From: Megalonaias nervosa | Taxonomy: Eukaryota > Mollusca > Bivalvia > Unionida > Unionidae | Direction: 5' to 3' | NCBI GenBank assembly: GCA_016617855.1 | Contig: JAECUM010010941.1 | Span: 20,034-84,033 of the forward strand | DNA length: 64,000 bases | Shown: positions 29,434-40,226 of the stretch, piece after piece | Layout: every line of letters starts with the position of its first letter | How positions within the stretch are numbered: position 1 is the first letter of the stretch | The notes under the pieces: model-generated | Seen by the model: the letters and a program-made list of their open reading frames with translations, nothing else | Told to the model about the DNA's origin: nothing | Database searches by the model: none | Translations under genes and position numbers: made by a program

Positions 29434-29820
29434 ATGGAAGATCCAACAGAGATCGAACTTCCCTCCTTTCAAGATAAAAGTCAAGATACTTGCTATATCT
29501 TTCAGAAGAAAGGGCATTGGGCCACGCAGTGTCTACAACGTCAAAGCAATGACAGGCGTCAAAAGAGACAAGGTCAAAATACCTGTTATCATTGTCAGGA
29601 GAAAGGACAATGGTCTACAGACTGACCTAAGGAAAAAGAGAACCGATCCAAGAAACAAGAGAAGCTGAAGAGGGGTTCCGAATATGAAGAACAGGTACCC
29701 TTCGAAAAGGAAGAACCCATACCCGCCCAGAAAGAGAAGAAAAGAAGACGAGAAGACAGTGAAGAAGAAAAGGAGGAATAACCTGTGACAGTGAAAGTGA
29801 AGAAATTCAAACGGTGAGAG
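29434..29820 (+). pseudogene. Zinc-knuckle (CCHC) protein (element C)
   Basis: From MEDPTEIELPSFQDKSQ the frame shows two knuckles of the C-x2-C-x4-H-x4-C type. The first is CYIFQKKGHWATQC, with Phe at the second Cys. The second is CYHCQEKGQWSTD, with Gln for the His and a TGA at the last Cys. A Lys/Glu-rich tail follows. In retroviruses and some cellular proteins such knuckles bind single-stranded nucleic acid. Here both are damaged. It is plus strand and divergent from polB. Confidence 0.6.
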
Positions 29821-29957
29821 TGAAAAGAAAAGAAGTCTATGAACGTTTTTAAATAATGTGTTGTGAAATTTGATTGTAATTTCTACCAGAGAATAGACCA
29901 GAAAGAAAAACGTGTCTATTGGTTTTGATTTTTGTAATAATAAGAACCTACACTCAC

Positions 29958-29962
29958 GCACT

Positions 29963-30016
<54 letters not shown>
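29958..30016. repeat. (CA)n microsatellite
   Basis: About 59 bp of CA. Confidence 0.95.
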
Positions 30017-30018
<2 letters not shown>

Positions 30019-30094
30019 ATGGGAAAAAGGGGGATTTCAGTGTTGATTGATTCTGGCAAACTTTGAGTAGTCACTCTTTTCGAGAGAGGTGAGT

Positions 30095-30110
30095 GGCCCT
30101 GAAAAGAACC
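30095..30110 (-). terminator. Histone-type 3'-end stem-loop after accessory gene 5
   Basis: On the minus strand it reads GGTTCTTTTCAGGGCC, an exact match to GGYYYTTHTHARRRCC with two G-U pairs in the stem. CAAC precedes and ACTCACC follows. CGAAAAGAGTGAC, about 10 bases further on, is a good histone downstream element candidate for U7 pairing. It lies about 140 bp past the stop near 30,251. Confidence 0.75.
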
Positions 30111-30250
30111 GTTGAATGTTTGTTTTTCTTAAACAAACTTAGGAACTGGAGGTAATGAGCTTTAACTGCCTTATCCCTTTGCCACGACCAAGGCCTAGTT
30201 CTTGACCTGCTCCTGTCGATGATTTGGTAGAGATCACTACAGTTGGTATC

Positions 30251-30748
30251 TCAGGAGTAGTGGGCGTGTTGACGGGGTTGGGCTGTTTGGCTCGAGAAGG
30301 TTTTTCTCTTGGATCGTTCTAAAGAAGTCTGATGCATTTGTTTCAGACTCCTTAACTCTACCAAAGTGTCTAAGAGTACCGTTACCGTTTGACTTTCACT
30401 GTCCTCCTTCTTCTCTGCTTCTTCTTCTTCTTCTTCATGCCACTTCTTCTCGCTGTTGCTGTTGAATGAGAAAGGCTTGTTCTGCTTCTTTCTGTTGTTA
30501 TAAACATTGCTCCAATTCTTCTTTCTGTTTCTTTCTAAAATCCTCGACGTGTGGTAAAGAAGGAGAAGGTGGCGAAGGTGCTGGTACCGGAACAAATTCT
30601 TGTGAAAAGAGAAAATCACTAAATCCCAATTAAAATCGGTCTCTTCTGGAAGTAGGGCTATGTTTACTTTGGTAGCCACTGCTATGCCATCACTCCTCGT
30701 CTCCACGGTCGGTGTACCCAAATTCATCGCCTTCGTAGTTTCCGTCAC
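30251..30748 (-). pseudogene. Accessory protein 5: acidic, Pro-rich and coiled coil (element C)
   Basis: The long frame starts with GTG at 30,748, so it is not the native start. A second frame in the same strand gives a more gene-like series: an acidic N-terminus (TELERDGNYEGDEFGYTD), a Pro-rich segment (FVPVPAPSPPSPSLPHVEDF) and a Gln/Glu-rich coil. It then ends in the first frame with PSRAKQPNPVN-type sequence and may extend past 30,251 to about 30,130 in a third frame. The gene has several breaks. TATATAG at about 30,797-30,803 is a possible TATA. A histone-type stem-loop follows. Confidence 0.45.
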
Positions 30749-30938
30749 GTTCTAACTCTGTCACATCTATTCACTGCTCACAGACGCTGGCGCACCTATA
30801 TAGCGATTGTGATGTGACAGGAAGCTCTCATCGGATTGGAAGTCAGACTCCGCGCTGTGACTGAATTTTGTAACGCGCGTTGGGATTGGTGAACGAAGTC
30901 AATCCGTTTCGATCCGCTCTTCCCCTATTAATACCCAT
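30749..30938. promoter_or_regulatory. Divergent promoter region with ATTGG (inverted CCAAT) boxes
   Basis: The 190-bp gap between a minus-strand and a plus-strand gene contains GATTGG at about 30,833 and 30,885 and a TATATAG on the minus strand at about 30,797. Inverted CCAAT boxes are typical of NF-Y-bound promoters, including histone promoters. This is a motif-level observation only. Confidence 0.4.
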
Positions 30939-31217
30939 GGATCACCTCGTTCCATTCACCTGTTCTCACGACAAGATGTGGACCAACGTAGAATGGTCTA
31001 CCCTCATATCGGGAATGATGTTCAACCCGGACTATCCCATGTATATGAAATCATCATGGGCTATCACCAAGATCACCGAGACGGCAATTTGGAAACGAAG
31101 GATCTATGTGGAGAGGCAAGGCTGTCTGAAGCGAGTCTTAATCTACTGTCCGGATGTCAGACGAAGTTTGAGGACGAGATGAAGACCTGTGTGATGTTTT
31201 GTATGTTAACTCAATGA
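30939..31217 (+). pseudogene. Accessory protein 6 (element C)
   Basis: The start at 30,939 (MDHLVPFTCSHDKMWTNVEW) opens a frame that continues to 31,182. A second overlapping frame, 30,978-31,217, holds YEIIMGYHQDHRDGNLETKD and CGEARLSEASLNLLSGCQTK. The gene is probably one frame broken around 31,030. It ends 18-50 bp before the plus-strand histone-type stem-loop at 31,236. Not recognised. Confidence 0.45.
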
Positions 31218-31230
31218 TGTTAACAAACTA

Positions 31231-31660
31231 CCAAAGGTCCTTTTCAGGGCCACTCATATGTCTCATAAAGATGTATATTCTCTCTTGCCATATTGATGTA
31301 TTTGTTTGTTTGTATATGTATATGTATGTGTATGTCTCTGTTTTGTTTGTCCCTACCTAGAGTAACGCATATTCAGGTCAGCCACTTGCAACACGGTTAC
31401 TAACTGCTCCGCCCAATTGAGGTCAGCCACTTGCAACATTGTTGCCATTGTTTCCCCAGTGTCCGGTACCGTGACGTCACCTATCCAATTCCTATTGTCC
31501 CTATATAGTCCCAATACGTTGTCGCTATACATCCGTATGTTAAATTCCCCTTGTTGCCAAAGTATCCCACCAATGTTAAATACCCCTTGTCGCCAAATTA
31601 CAATCCCCATGTTTTAACATTAAGTTCCCATTGTCGCTACGGTATTCCCATTAACTACTA
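31231..31660. repeat. Right TIR of element C
   Basis: Inverted copy of 11,943-12,329 with extra blocks. It ends ATTAACTACT at 31,660, with ATCACA following. Confidence 0.9.
31236..31251 (+). terminator. Histone-type 3'-end stem-loop in right TIR of element C
   Basis: The plus strand reads GGTCCTTTTCAGGGCC, an exact consensus match. CCAAA precedes it and ACTCATATG follows, and CATAAAGATGTA lies about 12 bases on. It follows the plus-strand accessory gene 6 immediately. It is the inverted partner of the site at 12,309-12,324. Confidence 0.75.
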
Positions 31661-31666
31661 TCACAA
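31661..31666. repeat. Right target-site duplication of element C (ATCACA)
   Basis: Matches ATCATA at 11,937-11,942 at five of six bases. Confidence 0.7.
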
Positions 31667-32862
31667 TAGGCCTACACATATTTCTCAGAACCATTAGCTC
31701 TCAGCAAGAACTTCAAATAAGATGGAACCTGTCAGAAATTAAATTTCAGGAAGTAATTCACATCCGACAAGCCAAATGATAGTTATGACAGTGACGGTCC
31801 ATTGTATCTCTGCAAATAATGTTCCGTCCTGGTTGTGGAGAACTGTTCTGATAATGAAACTGAGAATATTTAAAAACTGTGTCATTATCCCTTTTTATTT
31901 GCAATGATTCAACACTTGTCTTTGCTTGTTACCTGTAATGATTCGATACTTGTCCAAGGATTGATGAAATTAAAAAAATAAGTTGAGCTGTAAACCTTTC
32001 ATAAACAAATATTGTCATCCCTTCATAGTATTGTTTCGTTAGTCTAGCTTAGAAGTCAATATCAACTACAAAAAAACAAAAAAACAAAACAAAACAACAA
32101 CCCCCCCCAAAAAAAACCAACAAACCCCCCCCCCCCAAAACAACGTTACAACCCCAACAAAAACAAACAAAACGAAAAACAAAAAAAACCTCAACAACTT
32201 AGACTTGATCCGCTGTCGCATAATGCGCTGGTAGATCAGGGTCTTTATACTATTTTCTACTGATTACTCGTAGCAAAACTGCATAGACACAGATTTGCAG
32301 GTGCATTATACGAAGGCAAATTTGGGTCTGTGCAGGTTGCATTTGGCCTTCACTCATAGGCGACTACTGTTAATCATGAATAGTCGCTATCACTGGCGCA
32401 TAAAAATATTAGGATATTTATTACGGTTTTTGTTTGTTTGTTGCTGTTGTTTCTTGCATATCAAAGTAAGGTGAAAAAGCTGGGTTATAATGTGGTTAAA
32501 ACAGCTTATTACTGAACGTAAATCGTGCTGATCAGACTCCTAGCCCAAGTGGACACCGAAAAGATCGTGTAAAACAGACCATCTAAAAGAACGTGTTAAA
32601 AAAAGGCCATCTAAAAGATCGTGTAAAATGGTCATCAAAAAGATCGTGCTTAAGGTCGTGTTTGATTAGAGTCAATCTTGTTCGCCGCAATCTCTCTCTC
32701 TCTCTCTCTCTCTCTGCGTGTACAACACATAGCTGATGATACATACGGATCTATATGTGAAGATCTGCATATGAAGATCTACATAAATGAAACACGCACA
32801 GGCAACAAAACGTGTTAGCTCGACATATATATCAACCATGCACCAAGGATCTATTCTAAGTA

Positions 32863-32864
<2 letters not shown>

Positions 32865-32920
<56 letters not shown>
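32865..32920. repeat. (TA)n microsatellite
   Basis: About 56 bp of TA. Confidence 0.95.
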
Positions 32921-32922
<2 letters not shown>

Positions 32923-33862
32923 GCTCAGATCGACGAAGATTATAGAGAGTGCACGAACAACTTAATTCAACCGTGATATTCGTGACTTAATGAGACTTTT
33001 ATGTTTATATCAGGTATGCAACACGAGTCTTCAGATGATGGACCCACCCATGTTGTTGAACAGTGTAATCATTAAGCCATCTCAATGAAATAAAATAGTC
33101 GTTTTTATTTTCGCCCTTTGCGTCATTGATTTGGTCTGTATAAAATCGTAATCTTTTTATTTTAATGAGGCGTTATATTTAATAATGCAATCAAAACACG
33201 TACACGAAGTGGCAGCGAGGCCCAACAGGGTGGACGTATTTTCTTCCCTTTATTACACGTTAAGCGAAGGAATTATGGGATAAGTGTCCTTCAATAACTT
33301 CATTTTAGTGGAAGCTATTAAATTTTTATTATCAGTGGATCTACTAGGTAACAAATTAAATTGCCTTCGTCTTCTGGTGCGGGCATTTTTTTTTTTTTAA
33401 ATTATTTTTTTTATATGATTTAAATTTGTTTTTAGTATATGTCAATCATAATACAAGTCAGTATGGTTGATCTGAAATGTTGTATACGCATATAATATTG
33501 ATTTGGATTCGTTGCTGTCAAGGTTTTCTTCTTCTGTAGCATTAGTTTTGTACAACCCGATGCGATTTTAAAAAGAAGTATTAAAGAGCTATAAAATGCA
33601 CCAAACTTAATTCATTTCATTCATCTACTTATAATTTTTTAATCTTATTATGACCACAGATGTTTGTATCGTTGCTCGCAATTTACCTACATTCAGTACA
33701 TGTATGATTTGCAGGCAAGTTGTAGGCACCGATACGAACCCTTATGATTATGACCGGGTGATCCCTAACTAGATTTACCATATTTGAACTTTAAAAAAAG
33801 AGTACACTCTGGAAAGCGAGTAGAACTGTACATGTCTGGCAATAAGAGGACGTATAACAATC

Positions 33863-34355
33863 CTCATCTTCGCTAGCCAAGGTTCCGATATGTTAACCCT
33901 GTATACACCTTGTCGGATCAAGCAGATCGCTTAGTGCTTTGTCCTAGCGACATCTATTAGATTTCATGAGTTGTCTCTCTTAGTATGTAATGCCAACTAA
34001 ATACTAGCGTGTAACAGAGGTTCATTATAGATAGGTCGAAAATGGCGGAGGTAATTGACTTCAACAGGATACTTTGTAAGTTTAACATCGAAAGTATGAC
34101 TGCTTACCATAGAGAAGCCATTACAGGTGTATTTGCTTATTTCTCAGTCCATTTAAGTCATGTGTTCCCCTTGTCTCTATCGTGTAGAAACAGTGTTCAG
34201 ATTTGAACAACTTAATTTTAACTGGATGCTGTGGCTTGCGGCCGTATCCAGTGAAATTTACAGACCCGAAGCACAGAAGTATCTGCTCGATCCACCAAGG
34301 TGTCGATAGGTTTAACACATCGGAACCTTGGCTAGCGAAGCTGGGCCATCCTACC
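33863..34355. repeat. Fold-back inverted repeat
   Basis: The arm at 33,863-33,945 (CGCTAGCCAAGGTTCCGATA...) matches the reverse of 34,275-34,355 (TATCTGCTCGATCC...CCTTGGCTAGCG) with scattered mismatches. The loop is about 330 bp. It could be a MITE or a fold-back element. Confidence 0.55.
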
Positions 34356-35523
34356 GAACACTGTCATTTTCTGCGAGTTTTAAACCAATCGGAAGTGTTT
34401 TTTGTTTTTTTACTAACGCTGCGTCATATTTGCGTGGGCGAGTCTTTCTCTTCAGACAACTGAGATATAGTATGTTGTCTTCGATAAGCTCCGAGTACTT
34501 GAAAAATTAGTTAAATTTCCATAGTTTGAGAGTTACATCACTTCGAACACATGGCTGTAAGAGTTACGCTTTTAAATTGTAGTCGGGTCTTTTTTTTTAT
34601 TTTTTAAAGAAATATTAAAACCAGACAATGCAAATATTGGATTCAAGCGCAGTTGGTCCTGAGAATGGACTGTTCGAGAAACTGGAAAAGGACAGTGAGC
34701 AGTCTATCTGGTTGTTTACAACGATATCATCCGTTTAGTTTGAAACGCAAACAATTTTACAATGTTAAGGGAAACCTGGCATTAATCAAGTTACATATTA
34801 TAAATTGATGAATGGGATCACTATATTCTGTGCCTTATTTTATATCCTTGATGCTTTTGCTTTTTAATATATGTAAGGGAATGGCAAAATGGGGACGGGG
34901 TGGTGAGGTAGGAGGTTACTATCACCACAGGGGATCCTATAGTTTCTTACAATTTAACTTTCACTCATACATGTATATGTAATAATAGTATTTATTACAT
35001 TAGAACATGTATGACAGGTAAATCATAAGCAACGATACGAGACCCTATGATTATAACAATGGTCGCTTGAACGGAGTAAATGTCAGTAGATTGATGAAAT
35101 CAAGTAAAAGAACAACATAAACATAAAGAACTTGCTTTTTATTATGAAATAATTGCTTAGGGTGTATAATAAACGCAGCTTCAGTACTGTAAAGTATTCT
35201 GAATGTATGCATCGCGTCTCGTTTGATTGTAGGACATCGGATCACGGTTGACTCTTTGGGTCTCGCGAGATCTGATACCGGTCAGCATTTAAGACGCGAT
35301 TTAAGCACCAAACAATTAGAACATCGCTCGGCCATTTCCGTCGATCAGGAAATAGCCCCGGATGTAGTTGTAGGAATAAACATTAATTGTATCCGTTTAA
35401 CGATTCGCCTACGGAAGAGTGCTGCAGAACATATGAAGAGACAGAAAGGCCGATACTATTCTAATTGCGACTGTTTCTCCTTCCATTGCCATGTTGTGCA
35501 ACGTGAACAAAGTAGATCCTAAT

Positions 35524-35627
35524 ATAGTTCTCAGTGGTGGCGGCAATCGGAATAACCTCGGTTTTAAACGCAAAGCCAAAAGCAATGAGGCATCGGATGT
35601 AATTCGTCACCATTGAGAACTATATTC
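35524..35627. repeat. Short inverted repeat (about 104 bp)
   Basis: TATAGTTCTCAGTGGTG at the left and CACCATTGAGAACTATA at the right are inverse copies with one mismatch. Possibly a small MITE. Confidence 0.55.
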
Positions 35628-36142
35628 TTGACAACTTTTAATTTACATAGAACAAATAAACGAAATCACAATACGAACATCATCGGCCTATGATGTCGTT
35701 GCATATGTGGAACACTGTGCCAGAAGCAAATAGCCAAAATACATAAAATTAATGTACTTCCGAGGTCATTTTTCGACATGACTGAAATGGCAAATTTGTT
35801 CCCATAGTGCTGGCAATTATATCCAAGATTTATTTCTCTACTTGATAGAAAATGCCGAGGAGATTCCTACTGACTCACGCATATCTAGTTACAGTAAATG
35901 AGGTAACTCTTACAACTTAAATGTCAATTTAATACACAGTAATGTCCCTTTCTATATATTGCCAGCGGTCTAAACTCGCTCCACTATACAAGGATCCAAA
36001 TCAAAAGCGTCATTATGGAAAGCCAGGAATGTGTTATGCAATTTGTATTCATTGTATACATAAGCGTTTAGTGGATGCTTTATTTTTTCATATATTCCAG
36101 GCTTTAATCGAAAATATTACAATAGTTGTACTTAGACGAGTA

Positions 36143-36148
36143 GCCGCT
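36143..36148. repeat. Left target-site duplication of element B (GCCGCT)
   Basis: Identical to the six bases at 52,395-52,400, directly outside the two TIRs. Confidence 0.92.
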
Positions 36149-36537
36149 AGTAGTAGATAAAAATAGTGTTTCTAGATTTAAGCTTCCTTTCCCTCCAAAA
36201 ACGTTTCTATGTTGACTTTCTAGATTTTAGGCTTCCTTTCCCTCTAAAAATAACGTTTCTATGTTGACATTTTATAGCGCAGGAAATGTACATGTTAGCC
36301 AGTCTGTGCATATGGGATACATTGCTAGTCTGTACAATACTTGTGCTGCGTCCGGAAAGCAGTCTCGAAATTTCTGGAGGATGACGTAGGAGAATGACAT
36401 AGCAGAATCTCTGTGAATTTTCTCGAAAATCACGTGATCGGAAATTTCTGGAAATTTATGCAGGGCTATATAAAAGCAGCGAGATTTTTCACTCGTAGGT
36501 CATTCTGCAGAGATGTATTCGCCGGGATAAGAAGGTA
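36149..36537. repeat. Left TIR of element B
   Basis: Pairs with 52,020-52,394. It contains an internal tandem duplication (36,170-36,216 and 36,217-36,268; TCTAGATTT-A-GCTTCCTTTCCC). TCACGTGA lies at about 36,430 and CTATATAAAAG at 36,466-36,476. A 19-bp piece near 36,480-36,498 is missing from the right TIR. A further terminus-like AGTAGTAGATATAAATGG occurs inside the element at 36,574. Confidence 0.93.
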
Positions 36538-36622
36538 CCTGGACATTTATTATTGTAGATAGGTTTTTGATGGAGTAGTAGATATAAATGGTGTTTCTAG
36601 ACAATATACATGTTGGATAACC

Positions 36623-37075
36623 TTAACGAACTTCTTCGCCAATGGTCACATTTTCAACGGTAGCTATTACAAATTGTTTGTCATCGTGTTTAAACAAACA
36701 AAATTTAATTTTTCCGCTCACTTTTCGATGACATTCAAATAGCTCTTTCATTGCTGTTCTGGTGAGAACATACTTACCGCTTTTTACAAAAACCTTCGAC
36801 TTATCTAAGTCTATATTAATTTTAGTATATTTTTCCTGGCTGACTGGATCATGAAGATTATCGCATTTGGACATAAGTTCGTCTCGTAATTTTTCAAGAT
36901 AATCAAAATAACCGGTATTTCCTGATTTGATTAGCGAAAATTTAATTTTATCAAATTTACTGAAACAAATACCTGAAATTTCATCATTAAATTCAAACTG
37001 TAATGGTTGGCCATTAACCATTGACTGCTTAATTTTGCTATTAATTCTATCAGCTAATGTTAAATTTTCGAACAT
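36623..37075 (-). CDS. Hypothetical protein downstream of polymerase (element B)
   Basis: An open frame of 150 codons starts with MFENLTLADRINSKIKQSMV. It has alternating short strands and charged turns (KINIDLDKSKVFVKSGKYVL and KIKFCLFKHDDKQFVIATVE), compatible with a small mixed alpha/beta fold. It lies just after the polymerase stop with 12 bp between. A helper of replication, for instance a single-strand-binding protein, is possible from position but no motif shows it. It is among the few unbroken frames in B. Confidence 0.55.
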   Translation of the reverse strand: MFENLTLADRINSKIKQSMVNGQPLQFEFNDEISGICFSKFDKIKFSLIKSGNTGYFDYLEKLRDELMSKCDNLHDPVSQEKYTKINIDLDKSKVFVKSGKYVLTRTAMKELFECHRKVSGKIKFCLFKHDDKQFVIATVENVTIGEEVR

Positions 37076-37087
37076 TATATCTAAAGT

Positions 37088-40000
37088 TTAGACAAAATTA
37101 CAAGCGTAATGTCCAATAGCTAGTGTGTTTATCCCGTCCTCACAGTAATGTTTGTCATCAAAATTACTTAATCCACGTTTTATAATTGTATCTGTTTCAA
37201 GTTTGTGATAATTTGTTCTAATAATATTTGTCTTAATAAAACTGATATCATTGTTTAGTGCTGTTTTAAAGTCATCAAATTTCATACATTTTTTCACATA
37301 CCCACGAGGAATACCTTTTGCTTTTCTTGTCAGTTTGTCATCATTTAAAATTACGGCATACATCTTACTTCGAAGTCAGACAAACTCCCTAACTGGCACA
37401 AACATAAATTCGTCCTTAAATTTACCAATAACTTTTTTATTTGTATCATCATGAAATCCACTACTCTCCGGATAGTCTGATAAATCAAATAAGTCACGGT
37501 GGTCATAAATATCCTGATAGACATCCTCACATTTTATATCATAAACTAGCGAATCAGTATCAGTGAACAATATACTCGACCGAGGCCAGACTATTTTAAC
37601 AAACCCGTAGTGAAAATCGTACATCAGCCACTTTGATATGTCCAATACCGACGCACCAACATAAATCGGCTTATTTAACTTTAAATTTGTCTTTCGTCGT
37701 TATATTGCAACAAGATTTTCATTAAATATTTTCATAATGATAGTCGTTATGTAGATCGTGAAGTGACTCAGGATAATCTAGATCAACTTCAACAAAATAA
37801 CTAACATCGGAAAAATCGTTATTGATTTTTTTGGGTAAGTCTTTTTCAGTTTCGGTAGGAAATTGATCTGGAGTTATCCAATGAAATCCACTGCACGGTA
37901 TTGACTCTGACATTGCATAGCCATACAAATTATTATAGACTAAATAAATAATGTAATTTGACGGTAAATTTTTATCGTGGTTTTTAGGCGTTTATTATTA
38001 GCTACCGCATATTTTTTGTTTATGACGCTAATTCCGCATCTGATACCTTTTTCAATAAAATTAAACATATCAATGTCGTTTTAAAGATCCAGTTCTATTT
38101 CACTTGTTTTTAGCATAGCATCCCACGACAACCCTGAAGCAGAATAATACCAGCAGGGATCTAGTTCATAATTTTCAAGACTAACTCGACGAAAACTCTC
38201 GAAAACATCTGCTAGCAACAACACATCTGTTTTCAAATATAAATCATGATAATCACCAAGAGTCCTGCAGTTAAATTTATTTCAAATTTCTTGTGCGTAA
38301 CTATACTCACCATCTGATACACCTTCACCTTTCAGCTGCGAGTAAAATTTGCATTTGCCATGGATAGAAGTTTCATCAAATCTGCTTCAGTCATCGAGAT
38401 GTTCATATGGAAAGACACCTTTTCTTGTCAGATCGACATAGTTTTCACCAAAACAATCTCGTAGGCTATTAAACTCGCTACAGCCTTCTACAAGTTTGTC
38501 CAGTGATTCTGACATAAATTGAAAGCTGTCAATGAAACGTAATTTGCCGAGCGTAACTGACATATATTTTTCAAAATTATTTGGTATACATTTTATGCTT
38601 TTTAGTTTAGATTTAATTTCCTCGTTGCCAAAAGCTTCTGCAATGATATGACTACCATAGCCACGAAAATTATGTAAAACTACAGGAATAAAATTTGGAG
38701 CAAGAAATTTTAAATTGCAATTGTTATGAGCTGCTCCGCGTTATTGACCGGCTACATGACAGTGATCGCGCACTTTATCATCGCCTAGAAGTTTCTTACA
38801 GATATGACAATTAATTGCATGGCCAAAATCTAGTTGTTGTTTTGTTGTCATTTTCATTGGAGCTGATAATCTGTTGGAAATTTTATTAACTTCGTCCATG
38901 AGATTTTTTAAAAACCACACAGCCGGGCTTTCAGATTCACCTCGATATAACTTGACTGGAGTAGACATTTTATCGTTAGCGCAACAAACTACTTTGTAGG
39001 AAACCCCGCAAGGAACATGTTGTTGTATTTTTCTTATATCCGATTTATTTGGATCATTTTCTGCACCAGCCACAGGAACAAGTAGACACTCAAAATCGGC
39101 ATAAATCACAAAAGGAATACTTAGCTTGTGATGATAATATTTAAATTTTAATACTTTTTCTTTCTCTGTTGGCATGGTTATTCTTTGAACGTTAACACAG
39201 TATTTGAGATGCTCTTGTAAAGTTTCAGGTTTAGAAAAAAACTTGTAAACAACGGTAGCAGAAATATTTTTTCCACAGTATTTATTATATTGTCTGCCAA
39301 CTAACCCGTTAAAGGTTTTGATCCAAATGTAATGTCCTTTATAAAATAATAAATTTACAGTTGATTGACTAGCAGTCGCTGAAATATATCTCGGGTAAAC
39401 ATTTTCACGCTCGTCAAGGCCAAAAAAATTTACTGAAATATCGTTTTGTTTTTCAAATTTTGGTATCTAATTCTCTGTCACTGGAAAAGTTATCCCGTCA
39501 AAATCCAGTTCGTTTCTGTACGGCAAATATTTTTCAACTTGGTTGGAGTTACAATTTTGAGGATTTCTTGCAGACAAAATTGCCCAGCGAAAACATTCGT
39601 TCTCATAGTTTTTGACATTTATACAGCATTTTATGTTTTTAATTTTTTGAGGGAGATCAACGTAAGAACTACCGCGAAGTACATTATATTTCATTGTGTG
39701 AAATTAAACCTCCATAATTGTCTCAAATTTCCAACCTGACCATGATGCAGTAAATTCCTCAAGCTTTTTATTTATTTCTTGGTGTATTTCATTGGCGACT
39801 GTGGCAATATTTGTTCCGGTTAATATTTTTCGTGATTTAGCTGTTAGATATGGTTCTGCAATCTCGCTGTCGAATTTTGTATTTTCAAAAATTATATCAA
39901 GTACATCTTTTTTGATTGCATGTAATTTTGATAAAATTACATGATACTGTACTATCAGTTTGATATTTTTATGAGCTGCAAGTTCTCGAGTTACAATCGG

Positions 40001-40153
40001 ATGAAGAAGACGAAATAAATTTCTGGAGTTAAAATTTGCTAAAACGTTTTGATTATCAAATTTATAACTTTTATCATAGCCTGAAAATGCCGCAGCAATT
40101 TTTTCAACATTTTCGGATAGAATCTTCTTAGCAATGTCTCTCAATCTTAACAT
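37088..40153 (-). pseudogene. polB: Family-B DNA polymerase (element B)
   Basis: The N-terminal part (39,704-40,153) starts MLRLRDIAKKILSENVEKIA. Then come the block SSYVDLPQKIKNIKCCINVK, exonuclease I in FVIYADFECLL, and a Cys/His block, CHICKKLLGDDKVRDHCHVA. Exonuclease II-like PVVLHNFRGYGSHII lies near 38,650, and a palm region with VDLDYPESLHDLHNDY near 37,760. Motif C is ILFTDTDSLVYD, followed by KKVIGKFKDE and the C-terminal MYAVILNDDKLTRKAKGIPR. The gene is broken in at least six places between 37,370 and 39,470. It is a different polymerase lineage from that of element C. Confidence 0.88.
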
Positions 40154-40226
40154 TATATTATATTTTATATATTTAATTGGTTGTTTTTAAATTTTCAATT
40201 AGAGATATAAATTTCTTATAAGTATA

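Larger units (their letters stand above)
11943..31660. mobile_element. Polinton/Maverick element C, end to end (19.7 kb)
   Basis: The left end AGTAGTTAATGGGGATACCG and the inverted right end AGTAGTTAATGGGAATACCG define the borders. TIRs are 387 bp (left) and 430 bp (right) with several internal indels. Genes inside include protease, MCP, a pVI/pX-like core protein, penton-like protein, integrase with chromodomain and a protein-primed-type polymerase B, all on the minus strand. Four accessory genes lie on the left and three on the right. The gene set and the MCP type (relatives of the worm protein F54H12.2) place it in a different Polinton family from A and B. Most genes carry frameshifts, so the copy is probably not autonomous. 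Confidence 0.93.
31667..36142. other. Intergenic region between elements C and B
   Basis: No gene is supported. Contents: an A/C-rich low-complexity block at about 32,060-32,200; short tandem copies of CATCTAAAAGATCGTGT-like sequence at 32,577-32,660; (TC)n at 32,691-32,715; (TA)n at 32,865-32,920; and inverted repeats listed separately. Also noted: TACATGTATGA...ACGATACGA-like sequence repeated near 33,700 and 35,005. Short open frames here have no supporting features. Confidence 0.4.

Noticed and set aside
36466..36476. TATA box in the left TIR of B as a gene promoter
   Set aside because: The nearest genes point toward the TIR, not away from it, so it would drive antisense RNA; it is only weakly conserved in the right TIR.
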